Assembly (NCBI GenBank): GCA_933228675.1
Contig: OW121743.1
Location: 81,419,863-81,483,862, forward strand
DNA from: Stomorhina lunata
Taxonomy: Eukaryota > Arthropoda > Insecta > Diptera > Rhiniidae
DNA: 64,000 bases
Direction of reading: 5' to 3'
Shown: positions 50,942-63,849 of the stretch, in pieces
Numbering within the stretch: position 1 is the stretch's first letter
Layout: each line of letters starts with the position of its first letter
Made by a program: the position numbers and the translations under genes
The notes under the pieces: generated by a model
Seen by the model: the letters and a program-made list of their open reading frames with translations, nothing else
What the model was told of the DNA's origin: nothing
The model's database searches: none

Positions 50942-51290
50942 ATTTATACCCGTCACCACCATAGATGAAAAGGGTATTATAAGTTTGTGCTGATGCATGT
51001 AACGCATAGAAATATTTGTTTTAGACCCACCTTTTAGTATACCAATAGACTTAGAATTACTTTCTGAATGTGATAAAAATAACTAAAACGTTCGTAAATC
51101 TGAAGATAATGACAATTTTAAGATTATTTTTTGTATACATAATTTTTGTAAGAACTGTAATCCATTTGCTAAATTTCGAGACAATCGGTCTACATTTGAC
51201 CCTAGCTCTCATATAAGTGTCAGTGACGAAAAAAGCTTTAATTATGACAAAATTTAGCAAATATTTGTCTTTTTATAAAGAATGTGACCT
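50942..51290 (-). mobile_element. Family-A element, inverted and partial
   Basis: It begins TATACCCGTCACCACCATAG, then GTTTGTGCTGATG and CCTTTTAGTATACCAATAGA, and ends near AAAGAATGTGACCTC: the reverse complement of family-A landmarks at 47100-47661. It has no ORF. Confidence 0.6.
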
Positions 51291-51513
51291 CAATGCACCA
51301 AAAATAGAGCTACATAGAACTTGCATAGAAAATTGATTCATTGAAAACATTAAGTTATTTTTATAAACATCTTTTATTAGAGATATAAAGAAAAAATCTA
51401 ACTCAAATAAATACAAAAAAATGGAATATTCAAATACTAGACTAGAGCATTACAATTAAGAACCTTTTGCTACCATAAAAACATCGTATATTAAACACTC
51501 CCATTCCTCGGGT
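51291..51513. other. PIG-T 3' flank
   Basis: AT-rich DNA containing the minus-strand PIG-T 3' UTR; no gene. Confidence 0.4.
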
Positions 51514-53733
51514 TTACTTAATTTCCTCACTCATTTTTGCGTTTCCGTCTAATGTTGCTGACTCACTGCTTGCTGGGGTAGAGTTTTTACCTTTCGATTT
51601 GCGAAATTTCTTAAAAATTTTACTCACATACGACTGGCTGCCCTCTGAATCTTGCTGTTCGACTACTATGCGTTTAGTGGCCACGCTGTGAATGGGACCA
51701 AAAGCCAAAGCGACCACCGTACAGGCCAAACAAATAACATTGTAGGGCATACTGAAATCAGGTGTGGGGAGAGAAAGTATTAAAGTTTCCGTGCGTAATG
51801 TTAATATGTAGGAATTGCGCGAGGCATTAAAAGAATCAGCAAAACGATAGCCAGACAATGGAACAGACGAATAATTACGTGCTATTGGCAATTGTGTAGT
51901 AATAACAGCTGATCCCACATAGTGACCATGATTGGCATCGGGTGGGTATTCCAACCATTTCAGAAAAATGTAATCAAAATCGAAAGATATTTCCACCGAA
52001 GTTTTACCCGGCAATTTAAACGCTAACTCCAGATAGTAGGGTCTTTCACGCTGAACACCAGGACGATAGTTAATAATCTTTGGTGTTATTAATTCTCCCG
52101 TCTGACGATCACGTATTTTTAAGGTATGCATATAGATGGGCATATACCATGGTATGTTCTCTTGAAGAATAATTGGCAAAACATTGTAATGTGTATTGAT
52201 AAGATGGGTTATAACTTTACCCCTTTCCTGACCATAGCCCACTATATAACGATGTGTCAATAGAGGAGGTGGTGAAGGCGTTAGCACAGTGTTCTGAGGC
52301 TTGCGCAAGACCCAAGCTATATTGAAGAGACGCGATTCTCTTGACTCTTGCATATCGTAAACACCATAATTTGCAGTGTAACCACCACGTGTTGTTGTTG
52401 TATTGTAGCTGGGAAGTGGAGACATTTCGTACGGCAGTGGGGTCTGTAAATTTACATATATTTTACTTGAATCCGCTAGAGCGCAATAGCCATTTAAGCC
52501 TTGACCAAACATACGCCTTAAAGAGAAATCATATTCATTTGCAGCACCCAACAATTTGGTATCATACACCAAATTTGCCGACTCAATGAACTCCAATATA
52601 CACTCATCCTTCGCATTACAAAGGGTACGCACTTTTATAGACAACGAGTGATAATTGGTATTGTGAACATTGCCAGAATTAAGCAGCGAAGCAAATCCAT
52701 GTTTACTATTACAAGGTAATAGTTTTTTCCAGGGTGTTAAATTTTCCGTACAAACTATTTCGCGCGGCAAACTGGAGTATCTAACATGCTTTTTGGCATT
52801 CTTAGTTGATGGAGCTACAAATTGTGGTTGAAATCCATAGTTAGGATTTATAGTATTCGTTTTGTCCATAAAATTCAAAGAAGCACATAAAATACCCGAA
52901 AAAGTGCTGGTCACACTTTTCCATTGATCATCTACGGCAGTTTCAGTTAGATTTTCACCAGCAAACCATGCCCAAGCCTCAGCACCCGGAGCATTATCGA
53001 CTATAGGATAACCCCAAGATTCATAGCGCCACAAACCTTGTGTTAAAGAGATGTGCAACTCCTTTACATCGGAATGTAAAAGTATTTCAGCGATTGATCG
53101 GGGTACTAATCTGGTATTGTGCACTGAAAAAAAATAAGTAATTCGAGGATTTTGATTAAAATGCATAAAAGTTTATTTTATGTCTGGTACAAATTTATAC
53201 GACCGATCTTAGAAATTTCTACAACTAAAAGATTAAAGTTTAATGAAAAAAATCGGATAAAAATTCTAGTTTTAGGAGATATTGAGCTTTAAAGCTCTAA
53301 AATTCTATTTTTTAAGAAAACTCTAATATATTAAGTATCTTATTTTATCCATAATAAAAGCCATTTAAAGGAGCTTTTTAATGAAATCAATTTTAAGGAC
53401 CATTCAAGAAAAAATCGGTGATGCACAGGTTGTCTAGATTTGTTCCAAAAGTTTAACAATTATGTACTTACAATTATCTCTTTTGCCATAATACCATCTT
53501 GTACTGAATTGAAAATAGGTATTAATAAAACCCGACGCCAGTGGTTGCACCACTATTTCCTCATGATACTCTTCATTCCGGTTACTGGGTTTTGATGGCT
53601 GGGCTGATGAAGACTCCGTTTGCCCTTTAGTCGATTCATCTAATACTGTTTGTTCTTTTTGTAACTCTTGAGCTTGGATCGTACAAACAAAAATCGTTAA
53701 AATGTACACAAAATGCTTAAAACTCGCAGCCAT
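51514..53733 (-). CDS. PIG-T: GPI transamidase component PIG-T
   Basis: PIG-T is a luminal ER subunit of the GPI transamidase, which transfers preassembled GPI anchors to the C-terminus of proteins. Two coding exons (minus): 53733-53472 (donor GTAAGT) and 53123-51514 (acceptor TTTTCAG), phase 1, giving 623 residues, normal for the family. A signal peptide (MAASFKHFVYILTIFVCTIQA) is followed by an acidic S/T-rich linker. Conserved family blocks follow: SGFINTYFQFSTRW, DVKELHISLTQGLWRYESWG, GAEAWAWFAGE, SGILCASLNFMDKTNTI, LTPWKKLLPCNSKHGFASLL, and later YFLKWLEYPPDANHGHYVGS-like text. A single membrane helix near the end (YNVICLACTVVALAFGPIHS) precedes a basic cytosolic tail. All of this matches PIG-T architecture. 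No damage is visible. Confidence 0.94.
53124..53471 (-). other. PIG-T intron
   Basis: A 348-bp AT-rich phase-1 intron, GTAAGT to TTTTCAG. No repeat or RNA gene is seen in it. Confidence 0.7.
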
Positions 53734-53914
53734 TATTCTTTTTTTAAATTATCTTATCAAAGTTCATTGCAAAAATTGCCTTAATTGTCGGCTTGCAAAA
53801 ATTTTTTATTTACTTGTCAAAATTTATGTAAAGCTGCCATATTACAGTATTATAGTTGTTCGTTTTGAGGGGACGGGGATTATCGTGAAATGTTACCACA
53901 TGAAATAAGATAAA
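53734..53914. other. PIG-T promoter region
   Basis: About 180 bp between the PIG-T start codon and the terminal repeat of a mariner copy; the PIG-T promoter must lie here or inside the transposon. Confidence 0.4.
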
Positions 53915-53916
53915 TA

Positions 53917-54420
53917 CGAGGGGTGGCTAAATAACTCCGTGACTTTTAAAATGGAGCACAGGTTTTTATATAAAACGTTATTGAATTTTAGCATAGTCTC
54001 CGAGTTATTTAAAATAAATCCAATTTTTATCCTATCCAAAAAATATGATTTATCGAGGTTATCAAAATATACAATTATTTGTGAGACAATTTTGTCGTTG
54101 GAGTGAAATCTCTTTTCTTCATGTTTAGAAAAAAGGAATAGTCACTCGTTGCTAAATCTGTTGAATAGAGAGGACGAGTGAACAATTCGAAGCTCAATTC
54201 ATGGATTTTTGACATGGAACTGCACATGTGTGCATACCTGGAACCCGAATGTTTTGACTGTTGTTTGGTTAATGGTTCGTCTACGTTTACGAATCGTCGC
54301 AAAAACTCGTCCTTATTCCGGTTCAACAACGCAAAACATTTCTGAGAAAACGCGGCACCCATCTTGAGGTTACTCAAGTGATCATTCAAAAATAAAACCA
54401 CCGAGACATGATAGAGACTA
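53917..54420 (-). mobile_element. Mariner copy, internally deleted
   Basis: The end at 53917 (TACGAGGGGTGGCTAAATAA) looks like a mariner terminal inverted repeat. On the minus strand the frame reads FALLNRNKDEFLRRFVNVDE (first Asp block), then jumps to KIHELSFELFTRPLYSTDLA/TSDYSFF, then KRFHSND and YFDNLDKSYFLDRI. The second Asp block is missing, so the copy is dead through an internal deletion. Confidence 0.8.
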
Positions 54421-54516
54421 TGGCAATGTGTAAGAATTAGCCTTACAATGGCTATAAGTTAATCGAAGTTACAGGGGTAAGTACTTAGCTGCATAGCATT
54501 TACTTACTATTTTCTA

Positions 54517-54657
54517 GACAGAAGTTAACTGTTGTTGTTGTAACTGCGATTTTATTGGAAATAAAGCAGAAGTGTCAGTCATTGGTCGGAATCCTAAGAT
54601 TTCCGAGTTGTCCCTTTACGAAGAACCGACTACCGCGGGAACGACAGAAGTTAACTG
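54517..54657 (-). mobile_element. Short retrotransposon insertion with 15-bp target duplication
   Basis: GACAGAAGTTAACTG occurs at 54517-54531 and again at 54643-54657, flanking a 111-bp insert that, on the minus strand, ends in a CAACAACAA tail. Such a tail with a long target duplication indicates a 5'-truncated non-LTR element or a SINE. Confidence 0.75.
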
Positions 54658-54689
54658 ACTGTTACCTGTTGACAGAACATAAGGCATTA

Positions 54690-55180
54690 TAAAGGGGTTA
54701 TCAATAAGAGCGCTACAAAATAAATAAAACAAAAACTTTTTAGATATCAATGAAATTCTTTATTCCAGTAAAAGAACGTTTAATGCTATTATATATGGAG
54801 CTCGGTTTCTTTTGCATAGCCACCATGGGCACGCTTGCAGAGTCCAGACGTTGAACCCAATTTTCGACGGTTTTCATGTATAAATTGGCCGATACTGCTG
54901 CAATTTCACGTTCGATATTCGTACGAAGTTCATCAATCGTCGCTGGCTTGTTGCCATAGACTTGACGTAGCCCCACAGGAGATAGTCTAAGGGCTTAAAA
55001 TCGCACGACCGACTGGACTGGACCATTTCGTGAAATAACACGTTCTCCAAACTTGGTTTTCTATAAATTTATTTTGACATTTGCTGTGTAGCTTGTGGCG
55101 CAGTCCTGTTGAAACCACATGTCCTCCAAGTCCTTTTTGGGGCCAAAAATATTGAACAGTTGCGATTCCCATTCACATTA
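54690..55180 (-). mobile_element. Tc1/mariner-superfamily transposase remnant (second type)
   Basis: Frames include GKPSLENVLFHEMV-like text in the order typical of the family: VLFHEMVQSSRSCDF, PLDYLLWGYVK, NKPATIDELRTNIEREIAAV and KTVENWVQRLDS. This is a DDE transposase C-terminal half, different from the mariner at 53917. Stops and shifts interrupt it. Confidence 0.7.
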
Positions 55181-56218
55181 ACGTGCCGGTCTTGGTCATC
55201 ACGGAAGAATTACGGCCCAATGAGGCCGCCGGCCATAAACCACACCAATGCAATGATTCAGCTAGAAATGAGCCTCATCACTGAAAATGATTCGCACTCT
55301 TAACGTTGAGCCCACTGACTCCGAATTTCGGTTGTTAATTTTAATAATTTCGACTTACTGAATAGAAATGTGAAAAGAGCAGCAAGAAATATGTCGTCTG
55401 CGTCAAAATCAGGGGGATATAAAGGAAAAAATAGTAGTTTTATCAGTTGGCACACAGTTACAAATTGGTTGTGAATAAACATTATGTTAAGAAGCTGCTA
55501 AGTCAAATTTATATTCCAGTTTTCAACTATTTGACTACAGTTTATAAACAGTTGCTAACTTTTGATAATATTAATATATGCAGTTATACATTAATATATG
55601 TAGTTATACAACTACGACGAAATGAGTCAGAAAAGCGTTATATCTAAAATATGCGGCGTTACATAAGTACTTAAGAGCTGCACAAGCCACTAGTCAAAAT
55701 GCAAGCCAAAGCGAAAGTGTACGTCAGCAAAATGGCAAGTCAAAGTACATGTCATAGTCAAAGCACTTTTTCTAGTTTTGACCTTCAAATGCACAATTGT
55801 CTATGGTTTGTATTCATAGCTCTTGTCTTTAACGGCGACCCAGACAAAATAGTCCAACGGTGTAAAATTTAAGCTTCTTGGCGGCAAACTGACATCACTC
55901 ACCATTTCGGCTAATTAAACAGCCATCATGCTATAAATCGATTGTGACATGAGATGCGTGTCAAGTTGCATTTTCCTTTTAAAACAAACATCGTTTAAGC
56001 GGGCCAATTATAGCACCGCTTCTCAAGCCCCTTATTTCTAAGTAGTGAGAAGGATCATAATCAGACGTAGGCAGACCATACCACCAGAAGCCGATGACTT
56101 TTTGGAATTTTCGTAAATATCACGATCATTAAAGAAACTCGTGAAAATGAGTATTAAAAGCATTCATTTAGAATTTGGATGTTAGCAAAAACAAAATACA
56201 CAAAAAACAAAATCATAT
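55181..56218. other. Transposon debris
   Basis: No host gene. At 55810-55900 the minus strand reads LPPRSLNFTPLDYFVWVAVK, matching the transposase PPRS-D-TPLDYFLWG block, so another copy of the 54690 family is present. The rest is unassigned. Confidence 0.5.
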
Positions 56219-56220
56219 AG

Positions 56221-56453
56221 TCTACTTTTACATTAGTCAGGTTTGGCTTATCAAGTCTTGAATTTGTGTGAGAAAAAACTGACAGAATTAAAACTGAGCA
56301 AAAATTTACGAAAATTTTGAAAATTTGTATGAAATTTAAAGAAAATAAATGAAAACTGATGAAGAAAATGTTCGTGTGTGAACGTAAATGCAGGTTCAAA
56401 AGAAATTTAAAGAAAAACTGATCAAGTAAACCTGATTCGTGTGAAACGGGTCA
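56221..56453 (-). mobile_element. Family-B MITE, inverted copy
   Basis: Begins GTCTACTTTTACATTAGTCA and ends CTGATTCGTGTGAAACGGGT, the reverse complement of 5935-6181, with ATA on both flanks. Confidence 0.65.
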
Positions 56454-56459
56454 TACATA

Positions 56460-58477
56460 TGTAATGAGAATATTTTCGAAACAAAAATAAATTCTAATAT
56501 TAAACAATTTTAGATTTTTAGATAAAAAATTATTTTTTTAGATATTTTCGATACAAAAATTTTTGATAAAAATATTTTGCTTTGGAAAATAAATTGTTAT
56601 AAAAATAAAAATAGTTTTTTATAGAAAATTGTTGATGAAAATATAATTTTGTGAAAATTAAAACAAAAAATATTTTTCTATTGAATTTTTTTTCTAAAAA
56701 ACTTTCAAACAAAATGTTTTTCTGTGGAACAATTTTTGATAAAAAAAAAATTCTATAGAAAAATTTTTAATAAAAAAATTTTCTACAGAAACATTTTTGA
56801 TAATAAAATTTTCTACAGAAAATAAAAAAATTTTTTATAGAAAAATTTCTATAAAAAATTTTTTGATAAAAATATAAAAAAATGGAGTAGAAAACTTTTT
56901 ATATTTAAACATCAGAACTACACATCTAAAAAATACCTATTTTAGTTAAAAGTATAAAAAACGGCAACTCAGGCGACGATTTTTTTGTTCTGTTCTTTTG
57001 TTCCGTCCTCTGATCGTAATATTTTTGGAATTTACAAAAAAGGAAGTTAAGTTCAAAATAATACAAATACCAAAAGACTATTTCTTCTTTAACCTTGATA
57101 AATTCACAAACTATTATTCTTTAAATCAAAATTTATTTTAAATATAATACAAATTAACCCTCAAAAAATGTGCTGCCAGATCGCCTTACAAATTTAAAAA
57201 AGAAGTGTTACCAACTTAAAACCAAAATCCATTTAAGACTTGATATAGCTGAATTGATAGATTAGAGAGAGACGACTAGAGATGATTGAGGGTATAATAT
57301 ATAGATGTCACACCCATATGTATTACATTTGGGCATTTGTCTAAAGAATAACAAAATTTGTATGAAAAATTTTCAAGGAATTTTAGTGTTTCAACAACTA
57401 TGATGGAAGCATTAAAAACCAAAGCCGAAATATAGATGAAACCCATGAAAACTTAAATATCACGCGGTTTGAGGTTCTTGCTTTTTGTTTTCCATAAAAC
57501 TCTTAAGAGTTGATTCATTTGGTAGTATTTTTTCTTTTGTTTTTTTTTTTTGCAAAAAAGTGTGACTTACCAAAAAATTATCAAATAAAAACAAATAAAT
57601 TTAATTTATTTTATACACGAAATAAAACAACGAAGTAAGGTTTTTTTAATTAAACTTATTTATTAAAAAATTTTTTAATTATTGAAATAAAAAATATTTG
57701 CTTAAATATGTAAGGAGCGTTCCAAATAAAATATGTATTTACTTATTACAGGCAAAACTTGTGCATTGTGCAAAAACTTAGATATGTCCGATAATATTGT
57801 TCTAAAATTATTAATATTAAATTTCCCTCAAAATAGATTGCGAAAAAAGTGAAGCGTGAAAATATAACAAAGTCATTATAGACTTAAAAAAATCAATCTT
57901 GATGCTCTTACTGTTCTGAACGGTATAAGGAAGCCTCTAGCATTGACAAAAAAACTGAATCAGGAAAAATTGGTTAAGCAGAGGAAGTGGAGACCCGAAA
58001 GAGCCTAAAAAAAGTAGCTTTAATGCTATTGCATTGAGCCAAAGCTTATGTAGTGCTGAAGTCATATACTGGGCTTTTCGAAAAAGTCGATAAATTTATA
58101 AATACTTAATAATATGACATTTTAATGTCAGATGAACCTGTAAACACAATATCTTGCAGTTTATTTAACTTAATATAACCACAAATTTTATCCAAAACAC
58201 TTACTTGGTTAAATACCTAAGTAACACTTTATTATTGGCCAATAATTTAAGGGAATTTTGGAAGTACCTAAAATTATAAACATTTAAACGAATGAGTTTT
58301 TAAGATTTCATTATTTTCTTTATGGAAATATTATTTGTAGACATTTCGTTGTAACTTTCTTTATTTTGTGGGTGGTTTTTCTTTCTTTTCATATGATGGC
58401 ATAATTCAATTTTGTTTTTCTTTTTTTTTGTTGCTTTAATACTTTTTTCACTTGATTATTTTGTTAGTTATTCAGCA
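56460..58477. repeat. AT-rich repeat patch and spacer
   Basis: 56460-56880 consists of TTTTCTATAGAAAATTTTTG-type degenerate repeats like those at 7.3 kb. From 56900 to 58477 there is AT-rich spacer with no supported exon or RNA gene. AAAATACCTATTTTAG and GGCAACTC-like phrases at 56930-57000 repeat 7490-7560, so the flanks of the two patches are also related. Confidence 0.55.
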
Positions 58478-58577
58478 CAGTACGATTTGTTACAACCCTG
58501 CTTCATGGCTGATTTGCTGAAAATCTTAGATTCATTTAATCGCTAGACAATTTCTTCATGTGAATTCAAAGTACAAA

Positions 58578-58636
58578 ATGGCTGTAGCACTTGCGACGAC
58601 GTTGTGTTCGTTGTCGTTCGTTGCCAGTTGTGTGTC
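58578..58636 (+). CDS. Possible first coding exon (signal peptide-like)
   Basis: ATG at 58578 in good context (ACAAAATGG) encodes MAVALATTLCSLSFVASCV, a typical hydrophobic signal peptide, and the frame ends in phase 2 at a strong donor, GTAAGTG (58637). No partner exon was recognised in the window; a gene with a long first intron extending right would be needed. The tract could also be untranslated leader rich in CGTTGT/CGTTCG repeats. Confidence 0.3.
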
Positions 58637-58699
58637 GTAAGTGCGCTCCGCTAAAATTTTAATTTTTTCTTGATTTAAAATAAAAAAATTATATCTAAA

Positions 58700-60110
58700 A
58701 AATTAAACACATTGACAAAACGAGAGAGAAATAAGAGCGAAAGAGAGAGGAATGAGAACAAAAAAGAAAAATATATTTCGTTAAAGTAAAAAAAAAAAAA
58801 ATTAAATTGCAATTAAACAAAAGAATTTAATGAAATTTTTAAAAATGAAACACGTTTTTATGCAAATTTATGATTTAATTTTTTAACATTTTTATACTTT
58901 TATACCAAAAAAAACCCCAAACACACTTATAAAACTATAGATTAAAAGAGTATAACACACGCAGAGAGGCAACAAAGAAATTAAATAAGTTTAAATTTAA
59001 AAAGTTTTTAAATTTAAAAAAAGAGTGAAAATTTTAATTTTTTAAATTTATAACATTTTTTTTTTAAATTTATGAAATGAAAACTAATTTCAAACTCTTT
59101 AATTATTTATTAAATTAAATATTTTATTATTATTTGTTTTTAAAGAAATTAAAATTTCTTTTTAATTTATCTAAAACGAAAGTAGGAAATTAAAAAAAAA
59201 AGAAATTCACACAACTTTTTTAAATGTTACGAACGGATGAATAATATTGAGTAGAAGAAGCAGCAGAAAATTATTCGTTCGGTTTTTTATTTTTGTCGGT
59301 TTCTGTGTGTTTATTGTTCGAATCGCGTTCGATTTGCTTGCTAAGGTAATAAGTTGTGTCTTCTTCGCACGAAATTTTGAACGTCGCGTAACGCCGCTGA
59401 GGCAAAAATTCAACTGTCTACCTAAAGTAAACGCTCGTTTGTTCGTTGCTCGTTAGTGAATAGAGTATATACACTCTTCTAGAAAACGGTAAAAGCAAAA
59501 ACAACAACAAAACTTAACTTCGTGTATCCGAAACGTTTGAAATTTTTGTTAAAACAAAACTACAAAACAAAAAACCTAATACGAAGAGCAAAGCAGCTGT
59601 GAGTGTGCAAATCCAATTCAACTAAATTACAGTAAATACTCTCTCGGAGCGAACCAAGAGAGTTCATAAAAAAGAGATAAAACAAATAACATGAAATAAA
59701 AGTGAAGTGCTAAATAAGAAACGAAAGAGAAAGAGTTTTTTATATGTTAAATTATTTTTTTTTTTTTGTTAATTATTCTCTAGATGTTTATAAAAAATAA
59801 AGAAGTCAAATACGCAAGAAATTAGCTTAAATATTTAACGATTTCAAATAAACTGTTATTTTTGAGTTTATTTTTAAAATTAGCAATAACAAAAATAATT
59901 TTAAAAAAGAACTAAAAACTGAGAAAAAAAATCAAAGAAATTCGAAATAAATCAACAACAACTAAAAGCCTTGGATTATTTAAGATTTTGAGACCGTCTT
60001 CATTCTACAACCACGCAAGCTGTCTGTTGAGGACCATAAAAAATCCTAAACTCCTTTCCAAAGAAAAAAACTGAACCCAAAAAAGAGAATTTAAAGGTGA
60101 CAATCTATTA
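58700..60110 (+). promoter_or_regulatory. Possible GAGA-rich promoter and untranslated leader
   Basis: Positions 58718-58760 are rich in GAGAG/AGAGA (CGAGAGAGAAATAAGAGCGA), as bound by GAGA factor in flies. Around 59245-59460 the sequence departs from the AT background (CGTTCGTTGCTCG) and is followed by CGTTAGTG, an initiator-like motif. A-rich leader-like sequence continues to about 60098, where AAAG/GTGACA could be a donor. Together these suggest a leader exon of a gene lying to the right. This rests on composition only. Confidence 0.25.
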
Positions 60111-63100
60111 AATTTGTTTAACTAAATTGAATCTAATTTATTTAATGAATTGAATTTTTTAACTACATTTTGTATCTTCCTTTTTAAAAAAATTTGTTAG
60201 ACTATATTTGACTTAATAAATATATATTACATTTAAGAAAAAATAAAAATCTACTTGTCTACTTGCTTAACAAAAATAAAAAAAATACCTATAAAGATTT
60301 AAAATAATTAAGATATTACAAGAATGGAAAAGAAATCTAAAAATAATTTAAAAATAAATCATTATACTCGCATTTAGATACATTTGCTCTCAAAATGTCT
60401 TTAATCACCACTAATCGCACTCCTCTCTTTCTCTCTCAGTAGAGTTCTGGGATAGGGATGACTAATGAAAATATTTGCGAATTGTACCAATTTAAAAGTA
60501 CTTCTTTTCAAGCTTATTTTCTTTTTTTTTTGTTGGTTTTTATTTGTTATTAATAAGTTATAACATTGAACAATTTGTGATGAAGGCGTCAAAGAATTAT
60601 CTTTACTGAACTCTATCATTTGTTAGGGTCTTAACTTGGTTCACTGGCTTGTAACGAGATAAGCAATCGTTTTAACCATCCAAAACCCTATATTACAATA
60701 TCTGTCAGGTGCAGCAGATTCTTGAATAAATGGCTTTCTCACTAAATGATCAATCCAGGACCATTTGAGTCTCTGGTTTACAGTTTGCCATTGAACGGAG
60801 TTGGGTATTTGTAACCCAGTTTTACTAGAGGATACCAAGAATTTGCTTTAAGATTTTGTTATGAAATTAATAGATGTATCATCATAGGTCCTATTCATTT
60901 GAGTCAGGATTTTTTATACAATCAATTTACGTTAAGCCATTGAAAGTAGTTGGATTTGGATTTTTATACAATGAATTTACGTTAAGCCATTGAAAGTAGT
61001 TGGTCATTTGCACCTAAATCGGCAGAAGATACGAAGAATTTGCTTTAAGCATTTGTTGTAGAATGTTTGTAGTCTTCTTCTAGAGGTTTTTTAAGGGCTT
61101 CAGTTTAAACAACCAGAAAAATGTATAGATTAGGCTACTAGATTTTAAGTTTTGTGCTGCTCGAGTTGTTCTCCCCACGCTATTTTCTTTGTAAGAAGTG
61201 AAATGCATTTCGGGTTTAGTTTATTAGGTCAAAATAGGAAAGTTCAAAACTAATATCTACAAACACTACTCCCTCTATCCTTCTTATATAAGTATATTTA
61301 AAAATATCTGCATAATCTGATGTCGAATTTAAATATTTGTTAATTCAGGTTTCTTGGCATTGACTTAAAGCCCGACTTCTTGAAAAGAGCACTAAGTTTT
61401 TCTGGTTATTCGCAATGCGATGAACGTAAGGACAAATATCGTCTATAAAATTTACATCAGATATGTTCAAAAACACTTATGTACATTAATATTTTTTGCA
61501 TTTGTGGTGAACAGTTTTGGAAGCGCTTACGGTCAGTGTTGCCAGATTTATATTTTTCTTCATATATTCGAACATTCTTCATATTATCGAGCAAAGCACT
61601 GACTTTGCAAAGACAATTTTACGTAAGTGTGAGCAGGACAAACATAGTTGCGTCTCGCTCATAAATAGTGTTTTGGTGTGAAAGCTCTTTTGTAAAAGTT
61701 CGCATATTGTGCTGTAGAGCTTGACGGCTCGGATCTACAAATATCTTTCATGTTACAGCAGATTCCCAAAAGCTGTAACATCACAGCCCTGTTTGTTGGT
61801 CAACTTGTCGACTACTTGGCATATCACCACTTTGAGCCTGGGTTTGATCACCGGTTATCATCCATTTCTGTAATTATTAATTTATACACCACAGCATCCT
61901 CTATCGGCGGTAAACCTGCAACAATAACACACCGTCGATGTAAGAGAAATAAAATTGGCTGTAGAACAAAAAGCTTAATGCGTCTTAGTTACAAAAAAAA
62001 TGAAGCAACTTCACTGTTTTAAAAATAGACATGACAATGTTGAATAATATAATATAAAGCTTTATCTTTTTCTCTAACCACTCTACTATCTATCTATCTA
62101 TCTACCCAATTCGTATACGAGTATACAATATGTATTGCCTGCGTGTTACTTCTCTTTAAAAATAGGCTTTTGTAATAACAGTCAGGCAGCACTAAAATCC
62201 CTATCTAATGTCTTCACGACAACTGTTCCTACTCGTAAATGACGGCCATTTCTTCATCAGCTGGTAAACTTTTCTGGGTACCTGTTTGCCAAATTTGTTG
62301 TTCCCCTCATTCAGGAGGATGCGTGCTTGTATATAGTTCAATCAGTCTGCACTTTATAGGTCCGCACAGATCTGTGGCCCAGAACCACAGAATCAACATG
62401 TTATATTTCAAAACAAACAGGGACCACTTATAATAAGCGACAATTTAATTTCAATCCTCACAGGATACTGTGCTTTTAGGTTGCATGCTGGAAGACTTAA
62501 CCTTCTAAGTAACGACTACTTTACGAGTTGCCATAATGTTGAGGGTATTGATTGTCAATCTTTAGCGGATCATCTCAGCAACTCTTTTTCTATACAATTT
62601 ATCTAATCTTTTAAACAAAAAGGTTCGTAAAAAAACCTCATTTATTATAAAATCTGGGGGCACTCACGGGAGGTTGGTTTAATCATTATACTTTAGAAAT
62701 AACTCCTTTTCTATCCCTTAAAAGTACCACAACGGGACCTTATGTAGAATGCAAGTAAAGTTGACTCGGTTGTCAGCCACCTGCTTAACCTAACCTAACG
62801 CAATTAGAAAAAAAAAATTAACATTCGAATTGAGCCATTCAAATTACTTTTTAACATATAGAGCTTGTAATTTGCACCAGAATTTCGTACCAAGCTTTTT
62901 CACCCCGTTCGTTCTATTCTGCTGAATAAGTGTGTGTGTGTATATTTTTCAACTTGCCTTTGTTCTTCTGTATTCTATACAATATTTTTAATATGTTTGT
63001 TCTCATTTCCCCATTTATTTGTGCTCAATTCTGTTTTGAAATATAGAAAATCATTCAGATCCCATCGTATGAATGACTTAACAACACACACTGCATTTGT

Positions 63101-63840
63101 TATATTTTTCGCTGTTTTTTTTTACATTTCATTTGAATTTTTTATTCTTCGTTATGACATTTCTTCCGTTTTATTTTGTTCTGTTCTCTGAAAAACTGCA
63201 GTTAAAATGTATTTCAAAATACGTTTTTCTTTCTGTATACTCTAAACATTTTTGTTTTATATTGAAAATTTGTTCTTTTTGTTCGGTTTTTTTTAGTTAG
63301 AGGTTTAAAAATTATATTTTTTTTTTCGCTTTTTTAATGATGTAATAAATAAAGATGATGTAATGAAGTAGGGTGACAAAAAATTTGTTGTCAGGATATA
63401 ATTTTGCTTAATATTAAAAAAAAATACCCAGTTGGTGTAGTATATTTATTACTCATTAGTGAATGACTCAGTAGTATTTTTAATTTTTTTAGGATATTGA
63501 GATATTTTTAACATTTAAAAATTTCAATTGACCTTGATCTGATATAAGCAATAGTTTTTTCTAATTACTATTTAATGTACTATTTTTTGTTAAATATTGT
63601 TACGTACATACGTAAGTATATCCTCAGGTTAAGGATTATGAGATAGGTTTGTTATCTTTACGTGCATAATGGCAGTAATACATACTTTTGAGTTACCAGA
63701 TTGTAAATTTTTTGTTCCTGTAAAAAATACAGGGTAGCGCAGAACTTTCTTCATACTGTTAGTAGCCTATAGGCTTCAATTCTTGTACAAGCTTAAACTA
63801 ATACGCAAACATGTGCAAATGGCCAAAATCCTATGGACGG
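60111..63840. other. AT-rich spacer without a supported gene
   Basis: Apart from the small duplications at 60.9 kb, an ATCT microsatellite (62089-62105) and a CCTAACCTAAC phrase (about 62786-62799), I see no structure. The many short frames have no family resemblance. It may be the long first intron of a gene starting near 58-60 kb. Confidence 0.4.
60799..61056 (+). repeat. Small local direct duplications
   Basis: TTTTTATACAATCAATTTAC and the following 23 bases at 60911-60953 recur at 60961-61003 with one mismatch (50-bp period). A looser pair (60799-60860 and 61001-61056) shares GAATTTGCTTTAAG. Confidence 0.8.
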
Positions 63841-63849
63841 ACCCTCAAT

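Noticed and set aside
61750..62433. Frames of 64-90 codons near 62 kb
   Set aside because: They have no conserved motifs and no coherent exon structure.
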